From Dolichospermum compactum NIES-806 (GTDB taxonomy: Bacteria; Cyanobacteriota; Cyanobacteriia; Cyanobacteriales; Nostocaceae), in the NCBI RefSeq assembly GCF_002368115.1, contig NZ_AP018316.1, positions 3,967,002-4,031,001 of the forward strand: a DNA stretch of 64,000 bases, read 5' to 3'. A program made the translations under genes and the position numbers. Below, in pieces: positions 1 to 10,803 of this stretch. The first letter of the stretch is position 1. Every line of letters begins with the position of its first letter. The notes below the pieces were generated by a model, which did not search any database, was not told the origin of the DNA, and worked only from the letters and a program-made list of their open reading frames with translations.

Positions 1-3000
1 CCACTGCATTAATGGTGCAGCGGACAGTTGGAAACCCTGTTTTCTCTGAGACTGTAACAACAATTCTAATTTTTGTTGTGCTTCTTGAGGAGATAGGCGC
101 CGCCAATCATCAGTCTGTAGTTTAACCTCTGCTTGCCGATAAACTATTTGCAGTGGCTGTGCCAATTGCTCCCAAATAAAAGCAGTCCGCAAAATTGAAT
201 GTCTTTCTAATACTTGCTGCCAAGCTTTTTCAAATGCTGACAGGTTTAAATTACCACTCAAATTGTAAATCGACTGTTCAAAATATGCCTGAGAATCAGA
301 GGCATACAAACTTTCAAACAGCATCCCCTCTTGCATGGGGGACAGTGGATAAATATCTTCAATATTTCGCCAGTTAGTTTTGTCTAAACTTGCCAATAGT
401 TGGTCTAGTTCTAACTGGTTGAGCTTCACTAATGGGAAATCTGAAGGTGTATAACCTCCATTTTCGCCAGATGCACAATGGGTAATTATATCCTGCAATG
501 TTTTGACAAATTCCTGTGCCAGTTTTTCAATGGTGGCATCTTGGTGAAGATTTCTGCTGTAAGTCCACTGTATTTCCAACTTTTCTCCCACTATCATGCT
601 GTTTATATCTAGCAGATGAGGGCGGTTGTTTTGTGAACTGTGCATTCTTCCTGCCGACTCGTTCCCCATTTGTATCCAAGATATTGTATTCATTTGTTGG
701 TCAAATTGACCCAAATAATTAAAACTGATTTCGGCTTGGGGTAATTTCTTGAGTTGGTTGGCAATTTCTGGTTCTTGACTCAGATAGCGCAATAAGCCAT
801 AGCCAATTCCTTTATTGGGAATAGCTCTTAGTTGTTCTTTAACTGATTTTAAAGTGTCCCCTAAATTGTCTGTGGTTGGTAGTTCTACTACTACAGGGAA
901 TATGGTTGTAAACCAACCTATGGTCCGTGATAAATCTACACCATCAACTATGCCTTCCCTTCCATGTCCTTCTAAGTTGAACAGCACTCTCTTGGAGTTT
1001 GTCCATTTGCTCAAAACCAATCCTAAGGTGGTCAGTAGGATATCGTTAATTTGAGTGTTGTAAGCTTTTGGTACATCTTGCAGTAAGGTGCGAGCCTCTG
1101 CTTCGCTTAAATACGATGATATTGTGTTCTCTGCGCCAACGGTATTTTCCCCTTTTCTATGGTCTATTGCGATGGCAGGAACTTCTCTGCGATTTTGATT
1201 TAACCAATACGCGGTTTCAGTTTTCAGGGATTGGGATTGGGCATAATCTGTTAATTTCTCTGACCAATCTTTAAAAGCTGTGGTTTTGGCAGGCAGTTGA
1301 ATAGCTTGACCTTTATCTATTTGCTGGTAGGCTGTTTGTAAATCTTCTAGTAAAATTCTCCAGGATACACCATCAATGGCTAAGTGATGGATTGTTATTA
1401 GTAATCGCGCTCTTTTACCGATACCCAGATGGAAAAAGGCGACTTCCACTAGGTTTTCTGATAATTCTAAACTCGCCTGTAATAAATTCCCTTGCTCTTC
1501 TATAGCTTCTGGTTGTTTATTTTCTGGAATTTTTGATAGGTCTATCTCACAGAACCCAATTTTATCTTTTGGAGCAGAGTACATCTGTTCCCAAGTGGAT
1601 TCATTTTGGGTGAAACTTAACCTTAGGGCATCATGATGTATTAGCAGTTGCTGGAATACTTGTTTTAATAGCTCTACTTTTAGATCACTGGGAACTGATA
1701 GCAGAAATGCTTGATTGAAGTGGTGTAGTTCTGTAAAATTTTGCTCAAAAAACCAGTGTTGAATAGGTGTCAGAGGTAATGTACCTGTGACTAATTCTTG
1801 TTTTATCTCTGTAGTTTTGACTGTTCCTGCTATTGCTTCCAATTGGGCAATTGTTTGATTTGCAAATAGTTGTTTAGCTGTCAGTTCTAGTCCTGCTTGT
1901 TTGGCTTTGGCTAAAATTTGGATGCTGAGAATTGAATCTCCACCGAGTTCAAAGAAGTTATCGTGAATTCCTACTTGTTTTACTCTCAGCACTTCTGCCC
2001 AAATCTGCGCTAATATTTTTTCTGTTTGATTCCGTGGTAGCACAAAACTTATTTCTATTCCTGCACGGGAATCTGGTGCTGGTAAAGCCCGATGGTCTAT
2101 TTTGCCGTTGGGAGTTAGGGGTAAGGATTCTAGTATCACAAAACCATGAGGCACCATATATTCTGGCAGTGTTTCTTTGAGATATTGGCGCATTTCACTG
2201 ATGGTTACTGTGGAATCCTGATGTGGTACTAGGTAGGATACTAATCGCTTCTGTCCAGGAATGTCTTCACGAGCAATGACAGAGGATGTCTGGATTTGAG
2301 GATGTTGATTGAGTACCGTTTCTATTTCTCCTAGTTCTATGCGGAATCCTCTGATTTTTACTTGATTATCTATGCGCCCTAAGTATTCAATATTCCCATC
2401 ATCTCCCCATCTTGCTAAGTCTCCTGTTCTGTAAATTCGCTCCACTTGACCACATATATCTATTTCCATAAATTTTTCCGTAGTCGCTTGGGGACGATTT
2501 AAATAGCCTCTAGCTAAACCAACCCCAGCAATACACAATTCCCCTGGTATTCCTGGCGGTAATAGTTGATTGTTTCTATCTAAGATATAGATGCGAAGAT
2601 TAGATATTGGTTTACCAATAGGTGGTTTTCTGCCATTGGGTTGACAATGGAAGATAGTAGCGGTGACTGTGGATTCTGTAGGTCCGTAGCAATTGTAGAA
2701 ATTTCTTTCTGTTCCCCACTGATTAACTAATTCAGTTGTACAAGCTTCACCACCTACTGTCAGATATTGCAAATCAGGTAATTTTGCTTTGGGTAGTACA
2801 GATAAGGCTGAAGGCGATAAGAAGCTATGGGTAATTTTGTTTACTGTTAAAAAGTCTACTAAGCTTTGACTAGGCAATAAAGTTACTTTATTTCCTAAAT
2901 ACAAACAAGCACCTGTCACTAAGGCTGTGCTAATTTCACCTACGGATAAATCAAAACTAAAAGAACCAAATTGCAATAATCGGCTATGGTTTTCTACTTG

Positions 3001-4974
3001 GAAAGTTTTAGCCCAGGTTAAACTTAAATTGACTATGGCGCTATGCTCTATCATTACCCCTTTGGGTCTTCCCGTAGATCCAGAGGTATAAATTACGTAG
3101 GCTAAATTATTAGGTTGACTTTGGTGACTGGGGTTTTCGGTTAATTCTAAGTTAAAGGTGTTTTCATCTAAACAAATTACCTGACAAGGTTTTTCTCGAT
3201 TGTCTAAGGGTAATTCATTTAATAGTGATTTTTGTGTCAGCAATACTGAAACTTGAGCATCTTCTAACATGAAGCTCAAGCGTTCCTGGGGATATTCGGG
3301 GTCAAGGGGTACATACGCTCCTCCTGCTTTGAGAATCCCTAATAATCCAATTACCATTTCTAGGGAACGCTCTACACAAATCCCTATTAATGTCTCTGGT
3401 TTTACACCCAACGTTTGTAAGTAATTGGCTAACTGATTAGCCCGACTATTTAATTGCTGATAGGTGAGTTGTTGATTTTCAAATACTACCGCTACTGCAT
3501 CCGGTGTTTTCTCTACCTGTTCTTCAAATAACTGATGGATACATTTATCAACAGGATATTCAGCTTGGGTATCATTCCACTCTGTTAATAGCTGGTGCTT
3601 TTCAACTTCTGTCAATAATTGTAATTGGGCAATAGTCTTCTGGGGATTGGTGACAATGGATTCCAGCAGGGTAATATAATGTCCTGCCATCCGCTCAATA
3701 GTCCTACTATCAAATAAGTCGGTGTTGTATTGCCAGCAAGGTTGCAACACTCCCTGAGCTTCCATTACCATTAAATTCAAATCTAAGTCTGCTCCCCTTT
3801 GATGTCCGAGCAAGTATGGCTCCATCTGAAGCACTTGTTCTTGAATGTGTGATGATTTTTCTGTTAGTTCACACCAACGATGTCGTTGCCAAGTAAAACT
3901 AACTTGAGATAAAGGAGAACGGCTGGGATTCTTTTGTGGCTGAAGTTTTTGTGCTAACAAACCAAAAGGGTAATCTTGATGATATTGGGCTTTTTTTACT
4001 GTCTTGCTGACTTGAGCCAGAAATTCTTGGAATGTCGCATTTTCCTGGACAGAAACCCTTAAAACTGTCAGGTTAACAAAGTAGCCAACAATCTCTTCGA
4101 AGTTTCCCCCCCTCCTACCCCTCATCGGGCTGGATATGAGGATATCTGTTTGGTTGGTGTATCGGTAAAGTTGGATGTAAAATGCTGTAAGCAGAATCTG
4201 ATAAAGGCTGGTTTTAGATGCTACAGCTAGATGGTTGAGTTTTTCAGTTAACTGTTCATCTAGCTTGACTATGTATGATGCCCCTTGATATGTCTGTACT
4301 GCGGGGCGGGGTTTGTCTGGTAGCAAATTCAAAATTGGCAATTCTCCAGCTAATTGTTCTTGCCAGTGTTGCCACAGTTTTTTTCCCTGAGAACTAGATA
4401 GCATTTCTGATTGCCAGTGAACAAAGTCCGCATAGGATTTTTTTTCACTGAGATAATCTACTGTTTCTGTCTGTTCTTGACTAATTTGCTCAATTTCCCT
4501 GAGATATAAAGTTTGAAATTCACTCAGCAATAAATCAAAAGACCACATATCACCGGCAATGTGGTGCATTGTCAGCATGAGAATGTGTTTTTCTGCTGAA
4601 CGACTAAATAAATTAACTCTCAAAACTGAATCTTGTTCTAAGTTAAAAGGGCGGTCAGCAATAGCATAGATTTTCTTTGCTAATTGTTCTTCGCTCCACT
4701 CCTTGCTATCTATTACCTCAACACTAAAATTCTCTTGTTGATTAACCTGCTGTACCGGTTTACCTTCATGATTGGTGTATGTGGTTCTCAGAATCGGGTG
4801 CTTTTCAATAATTTTTTGCCATACACGATTCACAACATCAATCTTTAACTCATAATCAATTTTTACCGTAATAAATATATTATAAGCAACGCTCTCTGGG
4901 GCAATTTGGTAGATAAACCACATTGCTTCTTGACCAGATGAAAGTGGATAAATATTTTTAATATTTCTTGTCAT
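1..4974 (-). CDS. Aeruginosin/spumigin-type NRPS, C-A-T-E-C..., partial at left edge
   Basis: This nonribosomal peptide synthetase starts at 4974 and stays in frame to base 1 (1658 codons, 3' end missing). Domains by residue: condensation 1-430 (HHIAGD near 136), adenylation about 460-980 (YTSGSTG near 626), carrier about 990-1060 with the LGGDS form typical before epimerases (near 1012), epimerase about 1080-1510 (HHLAID near 1195), then a second condensation domain from about 1543. My reading of the specificity residues is DLGFTGCVTK, one position from the presumed homotyrosine domain of aptC. A D-configured second residue after a hydroxyacyl starter fits aerB or the second half of spuA, with D-Hty as in spumigins. 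The condensation domain after E should be a DCL type. It lies downstream of the loading enzyme on the same strand after a repeat-rich gap of about 670 bases. The final product (Choi or methylproline type) cannot be decided because the next modules lie outside. Confidence 0.88.
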   Translation of the reverse strand, partial: MTRNIKNIYPLSSGQEAMWFIYQIAPESVAYNIFITVKIDYELKIDVVNRVWQKIIEKHPILRTTYTNHEGKPVQQVNQQENFSVEVIDSKEWSEEQLAKKIYAIADRPFNLEQDSVLRVNLFSRSAEKHILMLTMHHIAGDMWSFDLLLSEFQTLYLREIEQISQEQTETVDYLSEKKSYADFVHWQSEMLSSSQGKKLWQHWQEQLAGELPILNLLPDKPRPAVQTYQGASYIVKLDEQLTEKLNHLAVASKTSLYQILLTAFYIQLYRYTNQTDILISSPMRGRRGGNFEEIVGYFVNLTVLRVSVQENATFQEFLAQVSKTVKKAQYHQDYPFGLLAQKLQPQKNPSRSPLSQVSFTWQRHRWCELTEKSSHIQEQVLQMEPYLLGHQRGADLDLNLMVMEAQGVLQPCWQYNTDLFDSRTIERMAGHYITLLESIVTNPQKTIAQLQLLTEVEKHQLLTEWNDTQAEYPVDKCIHQLFEEQVEKTPDAVAVVFENQQLTYQQLNSRANQLANYLQTLGVKPETLIGICVERSLEMVIGLLGILKAGGAYVPLDPEYPQERLSFMLEDAQVSVLLTQKSLLNELPLDNREKPCQVICLDENTFNLELTENPSHQSQPNNLAYVIYTSGSTGRPKGVMIEHSAIVNLSLTWAKTFQVENHSRLLQFGSFSFDLSVGEISTALVTGACLYLGNKVTLLPSQSLVDFLTVNKITHSFLSPSALSVLPKAKLPDLQYLTVGGEACTTELVNQWGTERNFYNCYGPTESTVTATIFHCQPNGRKPPIGKPISNLRIYILDRNNQLLPPGIPGELCIAGVGLARGYLNRPQATTEKFMEIDICGQVERIYRTGDLARWGDDGNIEYLGRIDNQVKIRGFRIELGEIETVLNQHPQIQTSSVIAREDIPGQKRLVSYLVPHQDSTVTISEMRQYLKETLPEYMVPHGFVILESLPLTPNGKIDHRALPAPDSRAGIEISFVLPRNQTEKILAQIWAEVLRVKQVGIHDNFFELGGDSILSIQILAKAKQAGLELTAKQLFANQTIAQLEAIAGTVKTTEIKQELVTGTLPLTPIQHWFFEQNFTELHHFNQAFLLSVPSDLKVELLKQVFQQLLIHHDALRLSFTQNESTWEQMYSAPKDKIGFCEIDLSKIPENKQPEAIEEQGNLLQASLELSENLVEVAFFHLGIGKRARLLITIHHLAIDGVSWRILLEDLQTAYQQIDKGQAIQLPAKTTAFKDWSEKLTDYAQSQSLKTETAYWLNQNRREVPAIAIDHRKGENTVGAENTISSYLSEAEARTLLQDVPKAYNTQINDILLTTLGLVLSKWTNSKRVLFNLEGHGREGIVDGVDLSRTIGWFTTIFPVVVELPTTDNLGDTLKSVKEQLRAIPNKGIGYGLLRYLSQEPEIANQLKKLPQAEISFNYLGQFDQQMNTISWIQMGNESAGRMHSSQNNRPHLLDINSMIVGEKLEIQWTYSRNLHQDATIEKLAQEFVKTLQDIITHCASGENGGYTPSDFPLVKLNQLELDQLLASLDKTNWRNIEDIYPLSPMQEGMLFESLYASDSQAYFEQSIYNLSGNLNLSAFEKAWQQVLERHSILRTAFIWEQLAQPLQIVYRQAEVKLQTDDWRRLSPQEAQQKLELLLQSQRKQGFQLSAAPLMQW

Positions 4975-5086
4975 AATTAGGCACACTTAAATACAAAATT
5001 TTACTACTAATTTTTTGATGATTTTGGCTTTTTAAGTAAGCAAATTTTTAATACAGCACTTTCCGGTGTTATGAGGTACATATCCA

Positions 5087-5113
5087 GCGGGCAAGATGCC
5101 CGCACTACAAGAG
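5087..5113. repeat. Small palindromic repeat, GGGCAAGATGCCC family
   Basis: The core GCGGGCAAGATGCCCGC is a perfect inverted repeat followed by an ACTACAAGAG tail. Related copies occur at 15834-15860 and, inverted, at 55657-55683. A degenerate two-part copy lies inside the aptA coding region at 28404-28470. It is a dispersed cyanobacterial-type mini-palindrome. Confidence 0.8.
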
Positions 5114-5269
5114 TTTTATAGTTCAAGTTTGCACCACATCAGAGCGAAATCTGCTGTAATATTTGCTTTATTTTAAGTTATTAAAAATAATATTATCAGG
5201 TTTAGCCGTCAACTACAAGGATATTTTACATAGTTAACCAGACAGTTAAGGAACTTCCAACTGTCAAGT

Positions 5270-5415
5270 AGTGAGACAGAATTAATTACACAATATCATT
5301 GCGTAAGCGTTGCGTGGCGTTAGCCATATGGAACGAATTGAAATGAAGCAATAGCAAGGGTTGTGATTGCTTCCCTTCCCTCGCAATGACTGTAAATATT
5401 TTCGTCTAATTAATT
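5270..5415. repeat. Interspersed GTCATTGCG...CGCAATGAC palindromic repeat, copy A
   Basis: The element begins with a GTGAGACAGAATTAATTACA-like lead and runs through ATCATTGCG to CGCAATGAC (5295-5390), with an inner GAAGCAAT/ATTGCTTC inverted pair, so it can fold into a long hairpin. The same unit is present at 10804-10955 and, shortened, at 10651-10712. No reading frame is associated. Confidence 0.8.
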
Positions 5416-5645
5416 ACACAATACACAACGAAAATTGGTCATTTGGAGACTGAGAATTGGCGAACTGCTTGCAGCAGCGCTTCGCTATCGCCTACCAATA
5501 TTCATTATGTTTGATACAAAATATAAGATTTGATGGTTATGAAATTAAGAAAAAACCGATTGCGACACCGGGGTGCGGAATGTAGGTTAAAAGTGCGGTA
5601 ATGGTGAGTCAATCACTAGGTTTTGGTATCTGTGCCATAGCCATT

Positions 5646-8600
5646 TTATAAATAATCCTCTTCGTATTCTTGTAATGATGTTTCAGTAAAGGTATTCTGA
5701 CTTTGAGTTACTGTTTGAATTGCTGCAATTGTTTGAGCTAAACCCACAATAGTAGGTGTTTGCAATAAACGCTGGAGAGACAATTCTAAAGAGAAATCTT
5801 TCCGTAACCGAGAAATTACTTGACCAGCTAGTAAAGAATTTCCCCCCAATTCAAAAAAGTTATCATGAATTCCTAAAAGTGTCACTTTTAAAACTTGTTG
5901 CCAACATTGGGCAATTTTTAACTCTATCTCGTTCCGTGGTTCAATCTGCTCCCTATTTTCCTGATTGTTACTTCTTTTAATGAGTCTAGCACGATCAACT
6001 TCACCATTTTCTAAACAAGGCATTTCTGGCAGTTGTACAGAGTCATAAATACAAACATTGCCAAAATTATCTTGCACTTTTAAGCCCGGTAATTTAACAA
6101 CCTCCCCCGTATTAGTTGTAAAATAGGCGGTTAATTTCTGTAAATTAAAAGTTGATGATTGCCAACGTAGAATATTTTGATTACTGCCATCTAAACCGAT
6201 CAATAAATTATGTTGCTGATGGTGTAAGCTGGCCAGCATAGAAGATATTGCTTGGGAGCAAGACATGATATAAGAACCTTTAGCACGGATCAGATTTTTC
6301 ATTTGATATCCTTGACTCATTCCTGTATCATCCCACATACTCCAACTGAAACAATAGCTGGTTAATTTATTGGTTAATTTATTTGGGGAATTTTGGTAAT
6401 GAGTAAAACTATCGAGAAAACTATTAGCAGCAGCATAACCACCCACAGCAGTGCTACCAAAAAAACGGTGTGCTGAAGAAAAGTTAATAAAAATACTTGC
6501 CTGATTCTCTTTTGCTAACTGATGCAATACCCAAGCACCCAACAATTTAGGACATAGAATTGCGGCTAAGTTTTCCTGCGTTTCTTCTAGTACCTGTTGT
6601 TCGTGAAAAGTTCCAGCTAAATGCAATATACCATCAAGATTTTCACCCCATCTAAATTGAGCTTTTTCTACTATTATTTGCAACTGTTCTAAGTCACAGA
6701 TATCAACGGACTCATAAATTACTTCACCCCCAAGCTGTGCTAATTCTTGATAGAGTTTGATGTGTTTTTCTGAATTTAGGGGAGTTCTCCCAACTAATAA
6801 TAATTTAGCTTGGTAATGTTTTAACAAATACCGGGCAACTTCAACACCTATACCACCAAGTCCCCCGGTTATTAAATAAGTTCCTTCTTGTTGAAAGGTA
6901 ATTGATGATTTAGGTGTGTTGGTAAAATCAACTTGTTCTAAGCGAGAAATTAAACGTTGTCCATTTCTGTATGCTACCTCTCGTTCTTTTGAGGAAATTT
7001 GCATTTCTTGGAGAATATAAAACCCATTTTTTTCAACTTCCGCAAAAGGTAAATCAATGTGGCGGCAGTTTAGTTTAGGTAGTTCTTGAGGAATAGTTTT
7101 TAATAGTCCTAATACTGTTGATTTCTCATAAGCTATAGGATCATCTGAGGCAATAGACTGAATATGAGAAGAAATAAATAGTAATTGAATATAATTATTA
7201 GTACCTTGAACTTTTGCTAAAGCTTGAACCAGGAATAATAAACTATATATTCCCTGTGCTTGTGCTTTTTCTAAGCTATCAATATTGTTAATTTCCTGAT
7301 ATTTATCGTAAGTCCAAAGATGAAGAATCTGCCCAATAATAATCTTATCTGCTGCTAGGGATTCGATTAAAAGTTGATAATCTTTGGCTATTTCGGGATT
7401 AACTACATAATGAGAACTACTGATTTTTTGAAATTCTTTTCCAGGGTAAACGGTAATATATGACAGTTTATTTTCTGACAATGTTTGACATAAATAGTCA
7501 CCCAACCCCCAATCATCGAGAAATACTAGAGTTGTATTAGTAATAGTTAAAGAGGAATTAACAATAATGGGTGATTTAGGTTTCCATACTTGACGGTAAA
7601 ACCAATTAGGAATGGTATTACTATTGCCTAGTAATATATCAACTCGTTTAATAGTTGATTTAAATTCACCTGTTTGGAAACGTTGGCTGAGTTGAGAACG
7701 TTGAATTTTGCCAATAGCGGTTTTAGGAATAATGTCTTTATCTATTGGAATTAAATAATCAGGATTTATTCTCACTTTGTTCACAACACAAGCGCGAATT
7801 TCCTTAAGTAGAGTTAATAAACTTTGATCATCATTTAGGTAAGTATTAAAAAATATAGCTAATTTATCAGTATTACTTCCTGGTTGTCTGACTGCACAAG
7901 CACCTGTATAAGAAACTTCTACTCCTGTCATTTCCTCAACAGCAGCTTCAATTTCATGACAATAGTAATTTAATCCATTAATGATAATTACATCTTTGAT
8001 TCTGCCCGTAATGGTTAAACGTCCTTGATCTAGAAAGCCTAAATCCCCCGTATTAAACCAACCATCAGTAGTAAAAGCTTCTTCGTTTGCTTGTGGATTT
8101 TGATAGTAACCGATAGTAACAGATGCACCTTTTACCTGTAAACGCCCAATAGTATTTTCGGTTACTATTTGTTCGTTTTCATCAACAATCCGTAATGCAG
8201 CACCAGCAATTGGTAATCCTAATTCTACAAATGAAGTTTGATCTGAGGAAGATTCTAGAGAAAAACTGTCAGAATAGGTAATACCAGAAGAAGTTTCACA
8301 CATTCCAAAGGCTGGGTGAATAGCATTAGTTGGTAAACCATGATGACTGAGAAGTTTTAAGAAATTCCTCGCTGTTTTTGTAACAATTGGTTCTCCAGCA
8401 TTGATGATAAACTTCATAGAAGATAAATCCCATTGCTGGCGATTGATTTCTACAGCACGGTCACAAATTAAGGAAAACGCAAAGTTAGGCGACCAGCTAA
8501 TTGTCGCTTGATGTTTATCAATTAAATCTAGCCAGTGAAGCGGTTTCTGTACAATTAAATCAGTATGTACATGAATTTGCTGGCAACCTAAACTCGCAGC

Positions 8601-9857
8601 CATGATACTCAGAGAAACTAACGCACCCACATGATCTAAAGGCATCCAGTTTAAAACACTTTCCTGGCTGGAAAAATGACCCATTAAAATTAAGCCAGTT
8701 GTCATACTCAAGATATTGCGATGATTTAACATCACACACTTGGGTATTCCCGTGCTGCCAGAAGTCAAAAGCAAAATTGCTAAATCTTCGGGTTGATTCT
8801 CATATATGTTTAAATCTGCTTCACATTGACGCAACTCATCAACGGTTACAATTTTAAAGTTTTCTAAGTTTAAACCTCTGGCAAAATCATCAATATCAGC
8901 AGCTAAAGAACCACTTGTTAGTACCAAGGGTTTCTCTAACATCTCCCAAGTGTTTTTTAATTTACTGGCTGTATTATTGGCTGGTTCATAAATGGGAGCA
9001 ATAGATACTGGTACTGGAACAAAACCACCCAAAACACAACCCCAAAAAGCACAGATAAAATCTTGATTATCTTCCAGTTGGAAAATTACTTTGTCTTGAG
9101 GTTTGAGTCCTGTTTTTCTTAATCCAGCTAAAATGATTTGGGCATCTTGCCATAATTTTCTGTAAGATTGAAATGTCTCACTACCATCAGATTTAATATA
9201 GATAATACCTTTGTTTGAATTTTCTGAGGCTCGTTGTAATACTTCCACTAAATTTTTAGGAGCGTCTGGGGAGTATGGCAGTGGTTCACTGTGACTAATG
9301 GCTAATTTTTTTGATAAATAATAATTTTTATTTTCTATGTTTTGACTATGTGTACTTACTTGTATTTCTTGTTGGTTATTTTCATAGGGGTTTGCTGGAG
9401 TCTCCCCCAACAAATCTTCTAAATGCACAGGAGGAATACTAATACTTTTAACCACAGGTTCAACAACCACAGCAACCTGATCAATTTCTGACAATGACTC
9501 TAATTGCTTTTCTAAATCTCGTATTAAGTCAGATTTAATTACTTCTAAACTAGCTAACGCAACTTCATCTACCTGCCCTGTCTCTGTTAAGGGTATGGTA
9601 GAGACAGGTACAAATGCAGTGGGTGTCAACTCGCTGGGAAGAATTGTTTGCAGGTGAGATAAAAGTTGTTCTGGTGCAAACAAACCTGATGGAACTATAT
9701 AAGCTATTAATTCCTGTTTTACCTTTTCTGTCTGTCTCTTGATAACTACACAATCATCTACAGTCAAACTCGACCGAATAGCAACTTCTATTTTTTGGTA
9801 TGTAAAATTTTCGTTAGTTGAAGTCGCTAAAATTTGATTATGGTTGTCTAAATTCAT
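5646..9857 (-). CDS. aerA: Aeruginosin/spumigin loading enzyme (A-KR-T), aerA-like
   Basis: This is the starter module for aeruginosin/spumigin-type peptides. In the family it activates phenylpyruvate or 4-hydroxyphenylpyruvate, reduces it on the carrier to the 2-hydroxy acid (Plac/Hpla) and passes it to the next NRPS. Of 1403 residues, the first ~180 are a poorly recognisable lead. An acyl-CoA-ligase-like adenylation domain follows (about 185-750, with LLTSGSTGIPK and GWFNTGDLG). A ketoreductase lies at about 930-1200 (TGGLGGIG nucleotide-binding loop; active-site Ser and GGYAAAN), and a carrier domain with LGGNS sits near the end. The order A-KR-T without a condensation domain is characteristic of AerA. 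It is transcribed towards the NRPS at 4974. No tailoring genes of the pathway are visible; they may lie beyond the left edge. The hydroxyacid specificity is family knowledge, not read from residues here. Confidence 0.88.
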   Translation of the reverse strand: MNLDNHNQILATSTNENFTYQKIEVAIRSSLTVDDCVVIKRQTEKVKQELIAYIVPSGLFAPEQLLSHLQTILPSELTPTAFVPVSTIPLTETGQVDEVALASLEVIKSDLIRDLEKQLESLSEIDQVAVVVEPVVKSISIPPVHLEDLLGETPANPYENNQQEIQVSTHSQNIENKNYYLSKKLAISHSEPLPYSPDAPKNLVEVLQRASENSNKGIIYIKSDGSETFQSYRKLWQDAQIILAGLRKTGLKPQDKVIFQLEDNQDFICAFWGCVLGGFVPVPVSIAPIYEPANNTASKLKNTWEMLEKPLVLTSGSLAADIDDFARGLNLENFKIVTVDELRQCEADLNIYENQPEDLAILLLTSGSTGIPKCVMLNHRNILSMTTGLILMGHFSSQESVLNWMPLDHVGALVSLSIMAASLGCQQIHVHTDLIVQKPLHWLDLIDKHQATISWSPNFAFSLICDRAVEINRQQWDLSSMKFIINAGEPIVTKTARNFLKLLSHHGLPTNAIHPAFGMCETSSGITYSDSFSLESSSDQTSFVELGLPIAGAALRIVDENEQIVTENTIGRLQVKGASVTIGYYQNPQANEEAFTTDGWFNTGDLGFLDQGRLTITGRIKDVIIINGLNYYCHEIEAAVEEMTGVEVSYTGACAVRQPGSNTDKLAIFFNTYLNDDQSLLTLLKEIRACVVNKVRINPDYLIPIDKDIIPKTAIGKIQRSQLSQRFQTGEFKSTIKRVDILLGNSNTIPNWFYRQVWKPKSPIIVNSSLTITNTTLVFLDDWGLGDYLCQTLSENKLSYITVYPGKEFQKISSSHYVVNPEIAKDYQLLIESLAADKIIIGQILHLWTYDKYQEINNIDSLEKAQAQGIYSLLFLVQALAKVQGTNNYIQLLFISSHIQSIASDDPIAYEKSTVLGLLKTIPQELPKLNCRHIDLPFAEVEKNGFYILQEMQISSKEREVAYRNGQRLISRLEQVDFTNTPKSSITFQQEGTYLITGGLGGIGVEVARYLLKHYQAKLLLVGRTPLNSEKHIKLYQELAQLGGEVIYESVDICDLEQLQIIVEKAQFRWGENLDGILHLAGTFHEQQVLEETQENLAAILCPKLLGAWVLHQLAKENQASIFINFSSAHRFFGSTAVGGYAAANSFLDSFTHYQNSPNKLTNKLTSYCFSWSMWDDTGMSQGYQMKNLIRAKGSYIMSCSQAISSMLASLHHQQHNLLIGLDGSNQNILRWQSSTFNLQKLTAYFTTNTGEVVKLPGLKVQDNFGNVCIYDSVQLPEMPCLENGEVDRARLIKRSNNQENREQIEPRNEIELKIAQCWQQVLKVTLLGIHDNFFELGGNSLLAGQVISRLRKDFSLELSLQRLLQTPTIVGLAQTIAAIQTVTQSQNTFTETSLQEYEEDYL

Positions 9858-10073
9858 TGTCTTTATATATCCTTATTAAGATTAAAGCGGCTGTTAATTA
9901 TTTTCTAATTAATCGTAATTATAAGGTAAAACAGTCATTTATTTTCTTTTATTTCAATTGATGTTATTTTTTAAAGTTATGCTTATTTTAAAATAATGCT
10001 TATTAAGCAAACAAATATACTGCAAATGGTTCATAGTTCAACTAAATATGAAACCTCTCCCTAACTCTCTCCT

Positions 10074-10411
10074 AGAGGGTGTTTGAAAAGTTATGGTTGA
10101 TGTATCAAATATTTTTTACCCCACCCTAACCCTCCCCAAAGCATCGGGGAGGGAACTAGATTTTTACTGTTTCCCCCCTTTATAAGGCTATCGTGTACAC
10201 ACAAGTTATAATTACCCCCCTTAATCCCCCTGATGCAAAGGGGGGAAACAAGAATCCAGTTCCCTCCCCAAAGCATCGGGGAGGGTTAGGGTAGGGTAAT
10301 TTGAGGAATAATGGTGATGCGATAACTTGTGTGTACACCGTAGCTTTATAAGGGGAAAGGGGAGTAACAATGTGATGAAAATTACGGTATACGACTTTTC
10401 AAACATCCTCT
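10074..10411. mobile_element. MITE-like element with AGAGGGTGTTTGAAAAG ends
   Basis: The left end AGAGGGTGTTTGAAAAG (10074-10090) is matched by its inverted copy CTTTTCAAACATCCTCT at 10395-10411. Inside, two copies of a CATCGGGGAGGG block are inverted relative to one another, as are the arms near 10187-10213 and 10319-10347 (TATCGTGTACACACAAG versus its complement). No transposase is encoded, so it would need a helper in trans. The same end sequence recurs at 12895-13028 and 14511-14527. Confidence 0.7.
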
Positions 10412-10650
10412 AAGGTATTGCAGTTTTTGACCCATTTTTTTATTTTCTTTGTATGATAAGAAAGTCTAGCTTCCAGCTATTTTGAGTATAATCTCAGGTT
10501 TAGCCATAAAATACAATAGCAGTTTAAACATTTAAGACAACTGTTAAGACAGTTAAGAATCTCACCAACCACGTTAGATAGAGGAAATCTGTTTTTTACC
10601 AAATTATTGGGTCTGACGCACCCTACAAGTACAAACTTACCATCACATGA

Positions 10651-10712
10651 ATGAACGAATTGAAATGAAGCAATCGCAAGGGTTGTGATTGCTTCCCTTC
10701 CCTCGCAATGAC
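10651..10712. repeat. GTCATTGCG palindromic repeat, partial copy B
   Basis: This shares the right half of the element at 5270-5415 (GAAGCAAT, GATTGCTTCCC and CGCAATGAC) but lacks the left arm. Confidence 0.7.
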
Positions 10713-10803
10713 TGTAAATATTTTTGTCCAATTACTTACACGCCAAGAACTAATGTTATACTATCCAATCAGAATTGAAGTAATTGCAGGATTTTTATAA
10801 GTC

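Larger units (their letters stand above)
4975..5645. other. Repeat-rich intergenic gap in the aer-type operon
   Basis: I see no gene here. The gap holds a 27-base palindromic repeat (5087-5113), a longer GTCATTGCG-type palindromic repeat (5270-5415), and at 5459-5491 a short repeat with ggcga...tcgcc ends whose core recurs inside the aptA coding sequence. Such a gap between two genes that should be co-transcribed looks like secondary invasion by repeats. A separate promoter for the second gene is possible but not visible to me. Confidence 0.6.

Noticed and set aside
195..2180. Several plus-strand open frames of 60-82 codons
   Set aside because: They lie opposite the minus-strand NRPS, which shows continuous domain motifs in frame; the plus frames have no recognisable content.
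10091..10406. Two overlapping minus-strand frames of 61 codons
   Set aside because: Both are translations of the MITE-like element and its inverted CATCGGGGAGGG blocks.
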